NCBI GenBank assembly: GCA_041487495.1
Contig: JBGPNN010000003.1
Coordinates: forward strand, 1 to 38,130
Direction of reading: 5' to 3'
Source of the DNA: JBGPNN01 sp041487495
GTDB lineage: Bacteria; Sysuimicrobiota; Sysuimicrobiia; Sysuimicrobiales; Humicultoraceae
DNA: 38,130 nt
Below, piece by piece: positions 10,102 to 17,247 of this stretch. The translations under genes and the position numbers were made by a program. Under the pieces are notes generated by a model, which was not told the origin of the DNA, did no database searches, and saw nothing but the letters and a program-made list of their open reading frames with translations. How positions within the stretch are numbered: position 1 is the stretch's first letter; each line of letters opens with the position of its first letter.

Positions 10102-10835
10102 GCGGTTACAACGCATCGTCCGCAGCGCGGGCACGGGCCGCCCGTGATGGTCTCTCGGCGGCGGGACTCTGGGTCCTGATCGAATTCGCCGTCCGGGATA
10201 TCGCGGGGGAGGGATTGCTGCGTCTGCTCAGGCTCTTTGGGTGGATGAAAGATCCGGGCGACGCGTTCCGGCTCGACGCCGTGATGCTCTGGCCGGCCAT
10301 GTTGATGCTGGCCTTCGTGTTTTATCGGCGCATCGGGCGCGACAGATTGAACCTGCGTGACCTGGGTTATCGGTCCTGGCGATCGTCGATTGTCATTGGT
10401 CTGGCCGCCAGCGTGGTGCAGGTAGGGCTCTACGCGGCAGCGGCGCACATCGACACGGCGCTGTTTGGCGTGAGCACGGTCGAACGATTCCGTGAGGCGG
10501 CACGCCGCGCCGGCGCATGGACGGCAGTCGTCGTCTTGCCTGCAAACGGCGTGCTCGGCCCGGTCATTGAGGAACTTGCCTGGCGAGGCTACATCCAAAC
10601 CCGTCTGATTCAGGGGTGGGGACCGGTCCGCGGTATCGCCGCCGCGTCCTTCCTGTTCGCGCTGAAGCACATCATCGTGGACCGCTCGGCCTTTCGCACC
10701 GCATCCCTTCTCGCTGGAGGACTGGCGAAAGGCGTGGTCGCGTTCTACTGGGGAACGTCGGCCTCAACGGTGATGCATGTGCTCCTCAACTTCCTCACCA
10801 CGGGTTCCTTCTATCTGGAGCTCTTCCACCAGTAG
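10098..10835 (+). CDS. CPBP family intramembrane glutamic protease
   Basis: The gene encodes a 245-residue polytopic membrane protein of the CPBP (CAAX protease and bacteriocin-processing) family, homologous to Rce1. The three family motifs are visible. The first is EExxxR as E158, E159 and R163 (IEELAWRGY). The second is the FxxxH motif in FLFALKH. The third is HxxxN in the last helix (VMHVLLNF). These enzymes cleave within or near the membrane; in some bacteria they process or give immunity to bacteriocins. Its start ATG overlaps the comF stop by four bases. It lies directly upstream of the putative peptide cassette at 10956-13335, separated by 120 bases, so a processing role there is possible but unproven. 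Confidence 0.85.
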   Translation: MSGYNASSAARARAARDGLSAAGLWVLIEFAVRDIAGEGLLRLLRLFGWMKDPGDAFRLDAVMLWPAMLMLAFVFYRRIGRDRLNLRDLGYRSWRSSIVIGLAASVVQVGLYAAAAHIDTALFGVSTVERFREAARRAGAWTAVVVLPANGVLGPVIEELAWRGYIQTRLIQGWGPVRGIAAASFLFALKHIIVDRSAFRTASLLAGGLAKGVVAFYWGTSASTVMHVLLNFLTTGSFYLELFHQ

Positions 10836-10906
10836 TGTCCGGTTTTCGCGCTCACCCCCCCAACTGCTGCACACGGAGGTCGATAGGTAGTGTGAACGCG
10901 GACCGC

Positions 10907-10935
10907 CGGAGGGACTTCCCCGTGTTGTCCCTCTG
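10907..10935 (+). repeat. Hairpin upstream of the small secreted protein gene
   Basis: CGGAGGGAC (10907-10915) pairs with GTCCCTCTG (10927-10935) with one G-T pair and an 11-base loop. No T-tract follows, so it is not a standard intrinsic terminator. It ends six bases before the strong Shine-Dalgarno AGGAGGGG, so it could define the 5' end of a processed or stabilised mRNA. Confidence 0.35.
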
Positions 10936-10955
10936 AGCACAGGAGGGGATGAGAG

Positions 10956-11351
10956 ATGAAGACGATCGGTACGGTTGTACTCCTCATGTTGGTGGTGGCC
11001 GGTGTGGCCGCCGGAGGGTCGTTCGCGCAGGCGGGGCCCGCGATGAGCGTCGCCCTCGCCCAGTGTCATGCGTCTGAGGGGAGTTCGCGTTGCCGGCCGC
11101 TCACCGAGCGCCTGGCCATGATGCTTGAAGAAGGCGCGGACTTCGCCAACGGCTACGGCAGCGTCGGTGCCAATGAGGTCGGCCAGGCGGCGACGCCCGA
11201 GCATGGTCTCACAGAGCACGTCGGGGCTGTGCTGTACGGGCTCGCGGAACTGGTGGTGCGGGAAGTGTACAACCACTTTCTGCAGGGCGGCGGTCTTCCG
11301 CTGGTGCTCGACACGCCCGCCGACTCACGGTTCTTCGATCCGGCCAGGTAG
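10956..11351 (+). CDS. Small secreted protein, possible peptide precursor
   Basis: I do not recognise a family. The 131-residue product has a clear Sec signal peptide: Lys2, hydrophobic residues 6-20, and likely cleavage after the Ala-Gln-Ala at 24-26. The mature part carries only two cysteines, C37 and C46, eight residues apart near its N-terminus. An amphipathic, glycine-rich middle follows (about residues 80-115). A strong Shine-Dalgarno (AGGAGGGG) precedes the ATG, suggesting high translation. It is flanked by a hairpin upstream and a very stable hairpin after the stop, then by a DUF5819 gene and an HTTM-DCC gene. That context resembles SdpC-type toxin precursors beside SdpA/SdpB, but there is no obvious sequence similarity to SdpC, so toxin function is only a hypothesis. 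Confidence 0.75.
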   Translation: MKTIGTVVLLMLVVAGVAAGGSFAQAGPAMSVALAQCHASEGSSRCRPLTERLAMMLEEGADFANGYGSVGANEVGQAATPEHGLTEHVGAVLYGLAELVVREVYNHFLQGGGLPLVLDTPADSRFFDPAR

Positions 11352-11360
11352 CGGCAGGCT

Positions 11361-11391
11361 GGGGGAGGGGAGGAGCGTCATCCCCTCCCCC
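11361..11391 (+). terminator. 11-bp GC hairpin after the small secreted protein gene
   Basis: GGGGGAGGGGA (11361-11371) pairs perfectly with TCCCCTCCCCC (11381-11391) across a nine-base loop, starting ten bases after the stop. No T-run follows, so it may be a partial or factor-assisted terminator, or an mRNA 3'-end stabiliser, rather than a classical intrinsic terminator. The G-rich arm could also form a G-quadruplex. It would let the small protein be made in excess over the two downstream genes. Confidence 0.6.
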
Positions 11392-11410
11392 GTTCCTGGG
11401 GAGGAAGACC

Positions 11411-12043
11411 ATGCTACGGGTCACCGTGTTCTGGGCCATCTCGGGGCTGATAGGTATGGCGGCCGCGGTCTACATCGCGGATACCGTCCTGTACCTCACG
11501 CCTCCGAATCCGCTGAAGGCGGACCTTGTCCCGGCGATCAACCGCCTCATGTACCCCTTGTTCGCTCAGAACTGGCACCTCTTCGCACCCAACCCGGTCC
11601 GGACAAACTTCGTCGTGACGGCCCGGTGCCGGACCAGAGGAATCATCTCCCCGTGGCTGGATCTCACGCAACCCATGCTGGCCCTACATCACCGGCATCG
11701 GAACTCGCCGGTTGGCCGCGTGCTGCGGGTGCGACAAAATGCCGCCCGCATGGCCCTCGGGTCGACGTTTGACGAGTGGCGTGAACTCGCCTGTCGGCGT
11801 GATCCCCACCAACTGATGTGTCGACCCGGTCGGGCCGCGGAGCGGGCTCAGGAAATCGGGATGTATCTCCTCGGCAGGATTGCCACGTCGGCGTGCAACG
11901 AGGTCTCCGAAACCAGGGGTGCGGAGGCCATACAGGTTCGCATCCTCATCCATCAGCCGCCGTTCTGGTCCCGCCGACATCTTTCGGATCATGAAGGTGT
12001 CACCCGGTACGTGGTGCTGCCGTGGGTCCCCGTCGAGCGATGA
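11411..12043 (+). CDS. DUF5819-like membrane-anchored protein (SdpA-like position)
   Basis: The 210-residue product begins with one transmembrane helix (about residues 4-26), followed by an extracytoplasmic domain. The segment NWHLFAPNP near residue 55-63 is the hallmark of DUF5819-type proteins, which are encoded beside HTTM membrane proteins in several bacteria. SdpA of the Bacillus cannibalism system has a comparable layout (one N-terminal helix and an aromatic-proline motif) and works with the HTTM protein SdpB to mature the SdpC toxin. Function in this family is not established. Its stop overlaps the ATG of the HTTM-DCC gene (ATGA), so the two are surely co-translated. The middle of the protein is rich in Arg and Cys. 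Confidence 0.72.
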   Translation: MLRVTVFWAISGLIGMAAAVYIADTVLYLTPPNPLKADLVPAINRLMYPLFAQNWHLFAPNPVRTNFVVTARCRTRGIISPWLDLTQPMLALHHRHRNSPVGRVLRVRQNAARMALGSTFDEWRELACRRDPHQLMCRPGRAAERAQEIGMYLLGRIATSACNEVSETRGAEAIQVRILIHQPPFWSRRHLSDHEGVTRYVVLPWVPVER

Positions 12044-13335
12044 TGGGGCGGCTCGCGGACTGGCTGTCCCAGGAACACTGGCTGGTCGGCGCGAGCCTCA
12101 TGCGCGTGTCGTTAGGGGCGTGGGCCGTCTACTTCTACGCCCTGCACTTCCCGGTCCGGAGGGTGCTGTGGGGCCCGGAGGGCGTATGGTCCTACGAGCG
12201 GTTCGCCGCAACCATGCCGTTGCTCAATATCTGGCAGCTGGGCCGCTCGCCGTGGTCTTTTGAGGTGGTCTACGCAGCCGCCATTCTTATCGCCGTGGGC
12301 TTCACTCTGGGGTGGGCGCCGCGTGTGACCGGCGCCCTGCACTGGCTGATGATCTGGTCGGTGCAGGAGCGCAACCCGTTCATCACCGACGGTGGCGACA
12401 ACATCATGCGAATCGTGCTGCTGTTCCTGGTCCTGGTGAACACCGGCGAATACTTCTCGGTTGGCGCGTTGCGGGCGAAGACACGTGGATCCCTCCTTTC
12501 GATCCGAGAGATTCTCCGGCCGGCGCGTGCGGCGGTCCACAACGTCGGCGTGCTGCTGATCGTGGCGCAGCTTGGGCTGCTCTACATGAGCACCGGGCTG
12601 TATAAAGCGATGGGGGAACTGTGGCAGACTGGTACCGCACTGTACTACATCCTGCGGGTCGACGAGTTCTCGTGGCCCGGTGTGGCCGAGCATATCTACC
12701 GGAACTCGTACTTGGTTGTCCTTGGGACGTACGGGACCGTGCTGTTTGAAGTCTCGTTCTTGCCAACCCTCTTCAATCGATGGACCAGGTATGCGACGAT
12801 CGGATCGGGGATAGCGCTCCATACGGGGATCGCCCTAGTGATGGGGCTCGTGAGCTTCTCGTGGAGCATGCTGAGCATCTACCCGCTGGTGGTGAGCGAT
12901 GAGGAGTATGGCATGATGGCGGGCTGGTTTCGCCGGCGATTTGGGCTGAAGGCCTTCTATGACGGCTGGTGCCCGGCGTGCACGCGCAGCGCGCGGTGGT
13001 TATCCGCGCTCGATCTTGTGTCGCTCGTGGAGTTCGTCTCATTCCGCGAGCCCGGTGTTATCGAGCGGCACGGACTCGATGCGGGCCGCGCCGCTCGACG
13101 GATCCAAATCATCGATGCGGCGGGCACGGTGCGGGAAGGCATTGACGCGATGATGGCCATCGCGGGGCGGACGGTTGTTCTCTGGCCGCTGATCCCGCTC
13201 TTCTGGGCAGGCCGCCTCGTCGCCGGCCAACGATTCTATGACGCGGTCGCCGCCCGGCGCGTCATCCTTATCCCAGGCGCGTGCGGGGAACACTGCGCTG
13301 TCGGAACGGAGCCAGCAACCAAGCCCCGCGCGTAG
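12040..13335 (+). CDS. HTTM membrane domain fused to DCC thiol-disulfide oxidoreductase domain
   Basis: This 431-residue protein has an N-terminal HTTM domain of several transmembrane helices (about residues 15-290). HTTM is related to vitamin K-dependent gamma-carboxylase and SdpB. It contains the FITDGGDNIMR and ALYYILRVDEFSWP segments typical of the family. From about residue 303 a DCC (DUF393) thioredoxin-like domain follows, with the DxxCxxC motif D308, C311, C314. The fusion suggests redox chemistry coupled to a membrane-embedded modification or export step. The only other secreted product in the cassette carries a Cys pair (10956-11351), a possible substrate. ATG 12040 overlaps the previous stop by four bases; ATG 12043 is equally possible. 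Substrate and chemistry are inferred, not shown. Confidence 0.85.
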   Translation: MMGRLADWLSQEHWLVGASLMRVSLGAWAVYFYALHFPVRRVLWGPEGVWSYERFAATMPLLNIWQLGRSPWSFEVVYAAAILIAVGFTLGWAPRVTGALHWLMIWSVQERNPFITDGGDNIMRIVLLFLVLVNTGEYFSVGALRAKTRGSLLSIREILRPARAAVHNVGVLLIVAQLGLLYMSTGLYKAMGELWQTGTALYYILRVDEFSWPGVAEHIYRNSYLVVLGTYGTVLFEVSFLPTLFNRWTRYATIGSGIALHTGIALVMGLVSFSWSMLSIYPLVVSDEEYGMMAGWFRRRFGLKAFYDGWCPACTRSARWLSALDLVSLVEFVSFREPGVIERHGLDAGRAARRIQIIDAAGTVREGIDAMMAIAGRTVVLWPLIPLFWAGRLVAGQRFYDAVAARRVILIPGACGEHCAVGTEPATKPRA

Positions 13336-13347
13336 AAGGCATTCCCG

Positions 13348-14295
13348 CTATCGGTGGATCGCCGGCAGCCGGTGGACGGTTGTCAGACCGGACGGTGCCG
13401 CGACAACCGTGGAGGCCGCGTTGACCGCGAGCGCACAGGTCGCCACGTCTCCGTGAATCCCGCCGGCGACCGTCATCTCGATCGGCGGCTCGCCGTCGAT
13501 CGTCACGATATCGCGCGGATTTGACGCGCCCACAGCCATCGTGAGGTCTAGTGTGACGATCGCCCGACCCTTGCTGCGGGCGGTGGCGACCTGATGCAGG
13601 CCCTTCACGGTTGTCCCGTCCATGACCGGCTCGATCTGCTCGTCGATGGTCTCCGGTGCCCAGCCAAGCGCATCCGCGATCATCGCGATGGATTCCTTGA
13701 GCCCCACGTGTCCGATCCGGCCGTCCGCCACGCCCAGCTCGAAAGTGCGGCGGTCCAGGCCGGCGCCGACCTTTCGCTGGAGTGGCACCCGGCGGAGCCC
13801 GGCGTCGACGACGCGGGTCACCTGGACGGCGTGGATCGTCCGGCACGGTGCGGTCAGGACGATCGGCAGCAGATCCATCACGTAGCCTGGATTGACGCCT
13901 AGTCCCACCACCGTCACACCCTTGGCTTTTGCCGCTTCGTCGATCTGGCGCGCCTCGTCGGGGTGGTGGTTCCACGGGAACGCAAGTTCCTCGCACGTCG
14001 AGATGATGTTGGCGCCCGCCTCGATGATTCCCAACAGTTGCGGGAGGACACGGGTGAGCTGTGATTGGGTCGTGTGGAACACGACCCGGGGGGCCCCCGC
14101 AAGCGCGGCGGCGACGTCCGTGGACACCCGAACCCCAAGGGGATCGCGGCCCAGCAGTGTCCCCAGGTCCTTGCCGGTCTTCTCGGGGTCGATGTCGACG
14201 GCGCCGACGATTCGGTATCCTCGTTCCAGGGCAACGCCGGCGATCCCCAGCCCGATGGGGCCCAGCCCGTAGTGAGCGGCGGTCATCGCAGTCAT
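13348..14295 (-). CDS. 2,4-diaminopentanoate dehydrogenase-like NAD(P) enzyme
   Basis: The 315-residue product has a dihydrodipicolinate-reductase-type Rossmann domain (GLGPIGLGIAGVALERGY near residues 8-25). Its C-terminal domain resembles 2,4-diaminopentanoate dehydrogenase: LGWAPETIDEQIEPV, then VATARSKGRAIVTLDLTMAVGASNPRD and the closing GGIHGDVATCALAVNA. The characterised member oxidatively deaminates 2,4-diaminopentanoate in ornithine fermentation. Many homologues have unknown substrates, and no other ornithine-pathway gene is nearby. The start was set at ATG 14295; ATG 14286 is an alternative. Neither has a Shine-Dalgarno, but a promoter -10 ends seven bases upstream of 14295, so a leaderless mRNA is likely. 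It diverges from carbamate kinase, which supports an amino-acid catabolic setting. Confidence 0.82.
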   Translation of the reverse strand: MTAMTAAHYGLGPIGLGIAGVALERGYRIVGAVDIDPEKTGKDLGTLLGRDPLGVRVSTDVAAALAGAPRVVFHTTQSQLTRVLPQLLGIIEAGANIISTCEELAFPWNHHPDEARQIDEAAKAKGVTVVGLGVNPGYVMDLLPIVLTAPCRTIHAVQVTRVVDAGLRRVPLQRKVGAGLDRRTFELGVADGRIGHVGLKESIAMIADALGWAPETIDEQIEPVMDGTTVKGLHQVATARSKGRAIVTLDLTMAVGASNPRDIVTIDGEPPIEMTVAGGIHGDVATCALAVNAASTVVAAPSGLTTVHRLPAIHR

Positions 14296-14302
14296 GATGC
14301 TG

Positions 14303-14331
14303 AGTCTAGCAGAGGGGTCTTGGCAGGCCAA
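14303..14331 (-). promoter_or_regulatory. Predicted sigma70 promoter for the diaminopentanoate dehydrogenase-like gene
   Basis: On the minus strand TTGGCC (14331-14326) and TAGACT (14308-14303) are separated by exactly 17 bases; each matches consensus at four of six positions. Transcription would begin at about 14295-14297, that is at the ATG itself, giving a leaderless transcript. This agrees with the missing Shine-Dalgarno. Confidence 0.5.
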
Positions 14332-14332
14332 G
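14319..14332. promoter_or_regulatory. Palindrome overlapping the -35 box, possible operator
   Basis: CTTGGC-AG-GCCAAG is a perfect inverted repeat with six-base arms and a two-base spacer. It covers the predicted -35 element of the minus-strand gene in the 66-base divergent intergenic region. A dimeric regulator bound here would control the 13348-14295 gene and perhaps the divergent carbamate kinase. It may be chance at this GC content. Confidence 0.4.
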
Positions 14333-14361
14333 CGGCAGGGCTCGCCGAAACTCCTCCGTGC

Positions 14362-15303
14362 ATGTGCTCCCTCGCCGTCGTTGCCATCGGGGGTAACTCG
14401 CTGGTCCGCGGGCATGACGCATCTGTTGAAGCCGCCCGCGCGGCGCTGGCGGAGACAGCCGAGCATCTGGCCGATATGGTCCGCGCGGGATGGCGGGTGG
14501 CGATCAGCCACGGCAACGGCCCCCAGGTTGGGTTTGGATTGCTGCGATCGGAGGCCGGCGCGCAGGTGGCGCCGCGGCAACCGCTTGACGTCCTCGGCGC
14601 CGAGACCCAGGGCTCGATTGGCTATCTGTTGCAGCAGGCGCTGGGGGCTGCGATGGCCCAGAGGGGGATCACGCGCCCCGTCGTGACGATTGTGACGCAG
14701 GTCGTCGTGGATCCTGACGATTTCGCCTTTACGCGCCCGACCAAGCCGGTCGGTCCGTTCTACGAGCGGGCCGACGCCGAAGCGCGAATGCGCGAGGAGC
14801 ACTGGACGATGGTGGAGGACGCGGGCCGCGGTTGGCGGCGCGTGGTCCCGTCGCCGGAGCCGCTGGAGATCGTCGAAACCCCGGTGATCCGGTCGCTTGT
14901 CGACGAGGGCGTGGTGGTCATCGCGGCGGGAGGCGGAGGCATTCCTGTGGTCCGCCGCGAAGCCCGGTATGAAGGCGTCGAGGCCGTTATCGACAAGGAT
15001 CTCGCGTCCGCCTTGTTGGCGCGCGACCTGCGGGCCAGCGTGATGGTGGCGTCGACGGCCGTCGAGCGCGTGGCTTTGGATTATGGGACGCCGCGGGAAC
15101 GCCCGATCTCAGTCATGTCGGTCGACGAGGCGCGCCGCTACCTGGGCGATGGGCAATTCCCGCCGGGCAGCATGGGGCCAAAGATCACCGCGGCCATTCG
15201 CTTCCTCGAGGCGGGCGGGGAGACGGTCATCATTACGACGCCGCCGCTGATTGGTGCGGCGTTAGAGGGTCAGGCCGGCACGCGGATTGTCGCGAACAGG
15301 TGA
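14362..15303 (+). CDS. arcC: Carbamate kinase
   Basis: Carbamate kinase interconverts carbamoyl phosphate plus ADP with carbamate plus ATP, the energy-yielding step of arginine deiminase, agmatine, allantoin/oxalurate and related catabolic routes. The 313 residues match the family length. The amino-acid-kinase glycine loop VVAIGGNSL opens the protein, followed by SHGNGPQVG, DPDDFAFTRPTKPVG, AAGGGGIPV and VIDKDLASALLA. ATG 14362 gives the usual start just before the first beta strand; the frame is open upstream to 14065 without a better candidate. No Shine-Dalgarno is visible. Two catabolism-type genes adjoin it: the divergent dehydrogenase and the aminotransferase 13 bases downstream. No arginine deiminase or ornithine carbamoyltransferase gene is in the window. 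Confidence 0.92.
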   Translation: MCSLAVVAIGGNSLVRGHDASVEAARAALAETAEHLADMVRAGWRVAISHGNGPQVGFGLLRSEAGAQVAPRQPLDVLGAETQGSIGYLLQQALGAAMAQRGITRPVVTIVTQVVVDPDDFAFTRPTKPVGPFYERADAEARMREEHWTMVEDAGRGWRRVVPSPEPLEIVETPVIRSLVDEGVVVIAAGGGGIPVVRREARYEGVEAVIDKDLASALLARDLRASVMVASTAVERVALDYGTPRERPISVMSVDEARRYLGDGQFPPGSMGPKITAAIRFLEAGGETVIITTPPLIGAALEGQAGTRIVANR

Positions 15304-15316
15304 GGGAGGGCAGATC

Positions 15317-16504
15317 GTGAACATCGAGTGGGCGCAGCGAATGAGCACGTTAGGGACAGAGACGGCGTTTGAGGTGTTGGCGAAGGCCCGCGGCCTCGAA
15401 CGGCAAGGGAAGCACATCGTCCACCTGGAAATCGGCGAGCCCGACTTCAATACCCCGGCCCACGTCATCGAGGCCGCGATGAAGGCGCTGCGCGACGGCT
15501 ACACACACTACACGCCGGCGGCCGGTATCCTTGAGGCGCGGCAGGCCGTGGCGGACTACGTGGCCCGGACACGCCGGATACCGGTGAAGGCCGAACACGT
15601 CGTCATCGTGCCAGGCTCGAAGAACGTGCTGCTGTTCGCCATGTTGGCCCTGGTCAATCCGGGTGACGAGGTCATCTATCCCGACCCCGGGTATCCGATC
15701 TACGAATCCATTGCGCGATTCATTGGCGCGACGCCACGGCCCATCCGATTGGAGGAACAGAACGACTTCCGATTCGACCTTGATGAATTTCGGTCGCTGA
15801 TAAGCCCGCGGACCCGGCTGGTGGTCCTCAACTCTCCTCACAACCCTTGCGGGTCGATGCTCGGACGGGCTGACATCGAGGCCGTAGCGGCAGCAGTGTT
15901 GCCGACCCGTGCCTTCGTGCTGTCTGACGAGATCTACGATCGGGTCGTATACGAGGGCGCGGCGTTCAGCATCGCCTCGGTTCCCGGGATGCAGGATCGG
16001 ACCATTATCCTCGATGGCATGTCAAAGACGTATGCGATGACCGGCTGGCGGATCGGGTTCGGCATCATGCGGCCCGAGCTGATCGAACGGATGGCGCAGT
16101 TGATGATCAATTCGAGCTCGTGCGCGGCCGCCTTCTCGCAGATGGCGACGATCGCAGCGCTCAGCGGGCCACAGGACGCGGTCGACGCGATGGTCGCGGA
16201 GTTCCGGGCCCGCCGCCAGATCATCGTGGACGAGCTCAACCGCATGGACGGGGTACGGTGCCGGATGCCGCGTGGCGCGTTCTATGCGTTCCCCAACGTC
16301 TCGGCGATTGAGCCGGAGTCCAAACCGCTGGCGGATTTCCTGCTCGAACAGGGCGGGGTGGCGTGCCTGTCGGGTACGTCGTTCGGCCAGGGCGGCCGGG
16401 GGTTCCTGCGGTTCTCCTACGCCAACAGCCAGGAGAACATCCGCGAAGGCATGCGCCGGGTGAAGGACGCCCTGCAGCGCTACCGGCCCGCCGTCAGGCG
16501 GTGA
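15317..16504 (+). CDS. PLP-dependent class I/II aminotransferase (AspC-like)
   Basis: This 395-residue cytosolic enzyme has fold-type I aminotransferase signatures: IGEPDFNTPAHV near the N-terminus, YTPAAG, the PGYPIYE loop and NSPHNPCGSM. The PLP-binding lysine K237 lies in DGMSKTYAMTGWRIG, and the substrate-carboxylate arginine is in FLRFSYA near the end. The family includes aspartate, alanine and broad amino-acid transaminases; the donor and acceptor cannot be fixed from sequence. GTG 15317 was chosen because a GGGAGGG Shine-Dalgarno lies just upstream (15304-15310) and it follows the arcC stop by 13 bases, so the two are co-transcribed. An in-frame start at 15287 inside arcC is less likely. 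Confidence 0.9.
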   Translation: MNIEWAQRMSTLGTETAFEVLAKARGLERQGKHIVHLEIGEPDFNTPAHVIEAAMKALRDGYTHYTPAAGILEARQAVADYVARTRRIPVKAEHVVIVPGSKNVLLFAMLALVNPGDEVIYPDPGYPIYESIARFIGATPRPIRLEEQNDFRFDLDEFRSLISPRTRLVVLNSPHNPCGSMLGRADIEAVAAAVLPTRAFVLSDEIYDRVVYEGAAFSIASVPGMQDRTIILDGMSKTYAMTGWRIGFGIMRPELIERMAQLMINSSSCAAAFSQMATIAALSGPQDAVDAMVAEFRARRQIIVDELNRMDGVRCRMPRGAFYAFPNVSAIEPESKPLADFLLEQGGVACLSGTSFGQGGRGFLRFSYANSQENIREGMRRVKDALQRYRPAVRR

Positions 16505-16545
16505 TTTTCGCACATTGCGCGGGTCCTGGAAGGGTTTGCGGAGTG

Positions 16546-17247
16546 ATGAGGGGGACGGTGTGGCTCCTGATCGTCCTCATCGTGGGCGGAACGGCCGCGG
16601 AGGTCTCCTCGCAGGCCGCGAGTGAAGACCAGGCCATCATGGAAATCGTCGTCTCCAGCGGGCAGGAGTTCATCAGGCGCGGTACCGCGTTTCACGTGGG
16701 AAACGGTGTGTTCTACACGAACGTGCACGTGGTCAAGGATCGCATGCCGGACGGATTTACCGACTGGTACCTGGTCGGCCCAACCGCGACGCGCTCCACT
16801 GACACATGGTTGGGGCCGTTTTCGATCACCTGCGTCCACCCGCTGTATCGCGGTCGACCCGAGACAAGCGAAGCGTTTCCGTACGATGTCGCGCGGCTCC
16901 TGGTGCCTGGCGCGGAAAACCTCCCCTTCGTCAAGTTGTCCACGGGGTTCCCCAACACGGGGATGCGGGTTCGGACCAGGGGGTTTCCGGCGGCTTCCAG
17001 GGCATGGCCCCCTGTGCTCTATACTGCCCTGGGGCGCATCGCGAAGGTCGATACAGGCAACCAGACGTTCCAGGTCGACGTCGAGTCCGGTTTCGCCCTC
17101 GGCGGATCGAGCGGCTCTCCGGTGATCGCGCCCGATAACACGGTCCTGGGCATTCACTACGCGAGTTACAGGGTTGACAGGACGGCGGCAGACGTCACGT
17201 TTGCCATATCCGTTCAGGCTGTCCGGTCTGGTTGCCCACCGCCGTAA
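16546..17247 (+). CDS. Secreted trypsin-like (chymotrypsin-fold) serine protease
   Basis: The 233-residue product carries a signal peptide (hydrophobic residues about 5-18) and a compact trypsin-like domain. The catalytic triad is visible as H61 (TNVHVV), D114 (YDVARL) and S191 in GSSGSP. No PDZ domain follows, unlike DegP/HtrA proteins, so it resembles small V8/glutamyl-endopeptidase-like enzymes or sensors acting outside the cytoplasmic membrane. An adjacent in-frame GTG at 16543 is an alternative start. It lies 41 bases downstream of the aminotransferase. Its last 34 bases overlap, on the opposite strand, the end of the ABC ATPase gene, so transcripts of the two would be complementary at their 3' ends. 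Confidence 0.8.
   Translation: MRGTVWLLIVLIVGGTAAEVSSQAASEDQAIMEIVVSSGQEFIRRGTAFHVGNGVFYTNVHVVKDRMPDGFTDWYLVGPTATRSTDTWLGPFSITCVHPLYRGRPETSEAFPYDVARLLVPGAENLPFVKLSTGFPNTGMRVRTRGFPAASRAWPPVLYTALGRIAKVDTGNQTFQVDVESGFALGGSSGSPVIAPDNTVLGIHYASYRVDRTAADVTFAISVQAVRSGCPPP

Noticed and set aside
14065..14361. N-terminal extension of carbamate kinase
   Set aside because: It overlaps the divergent gene and lacks family similarity. The kinase fold starts at ATG 14362.
13348..14802. 484-residue version of the diaminopentanoate dehydrogenase-like protein
   Set aside because: The extra N-terminus is antisense to carbamate kinase. The Rossmann motif begins right after ATG 14295 and a promoter lies there.
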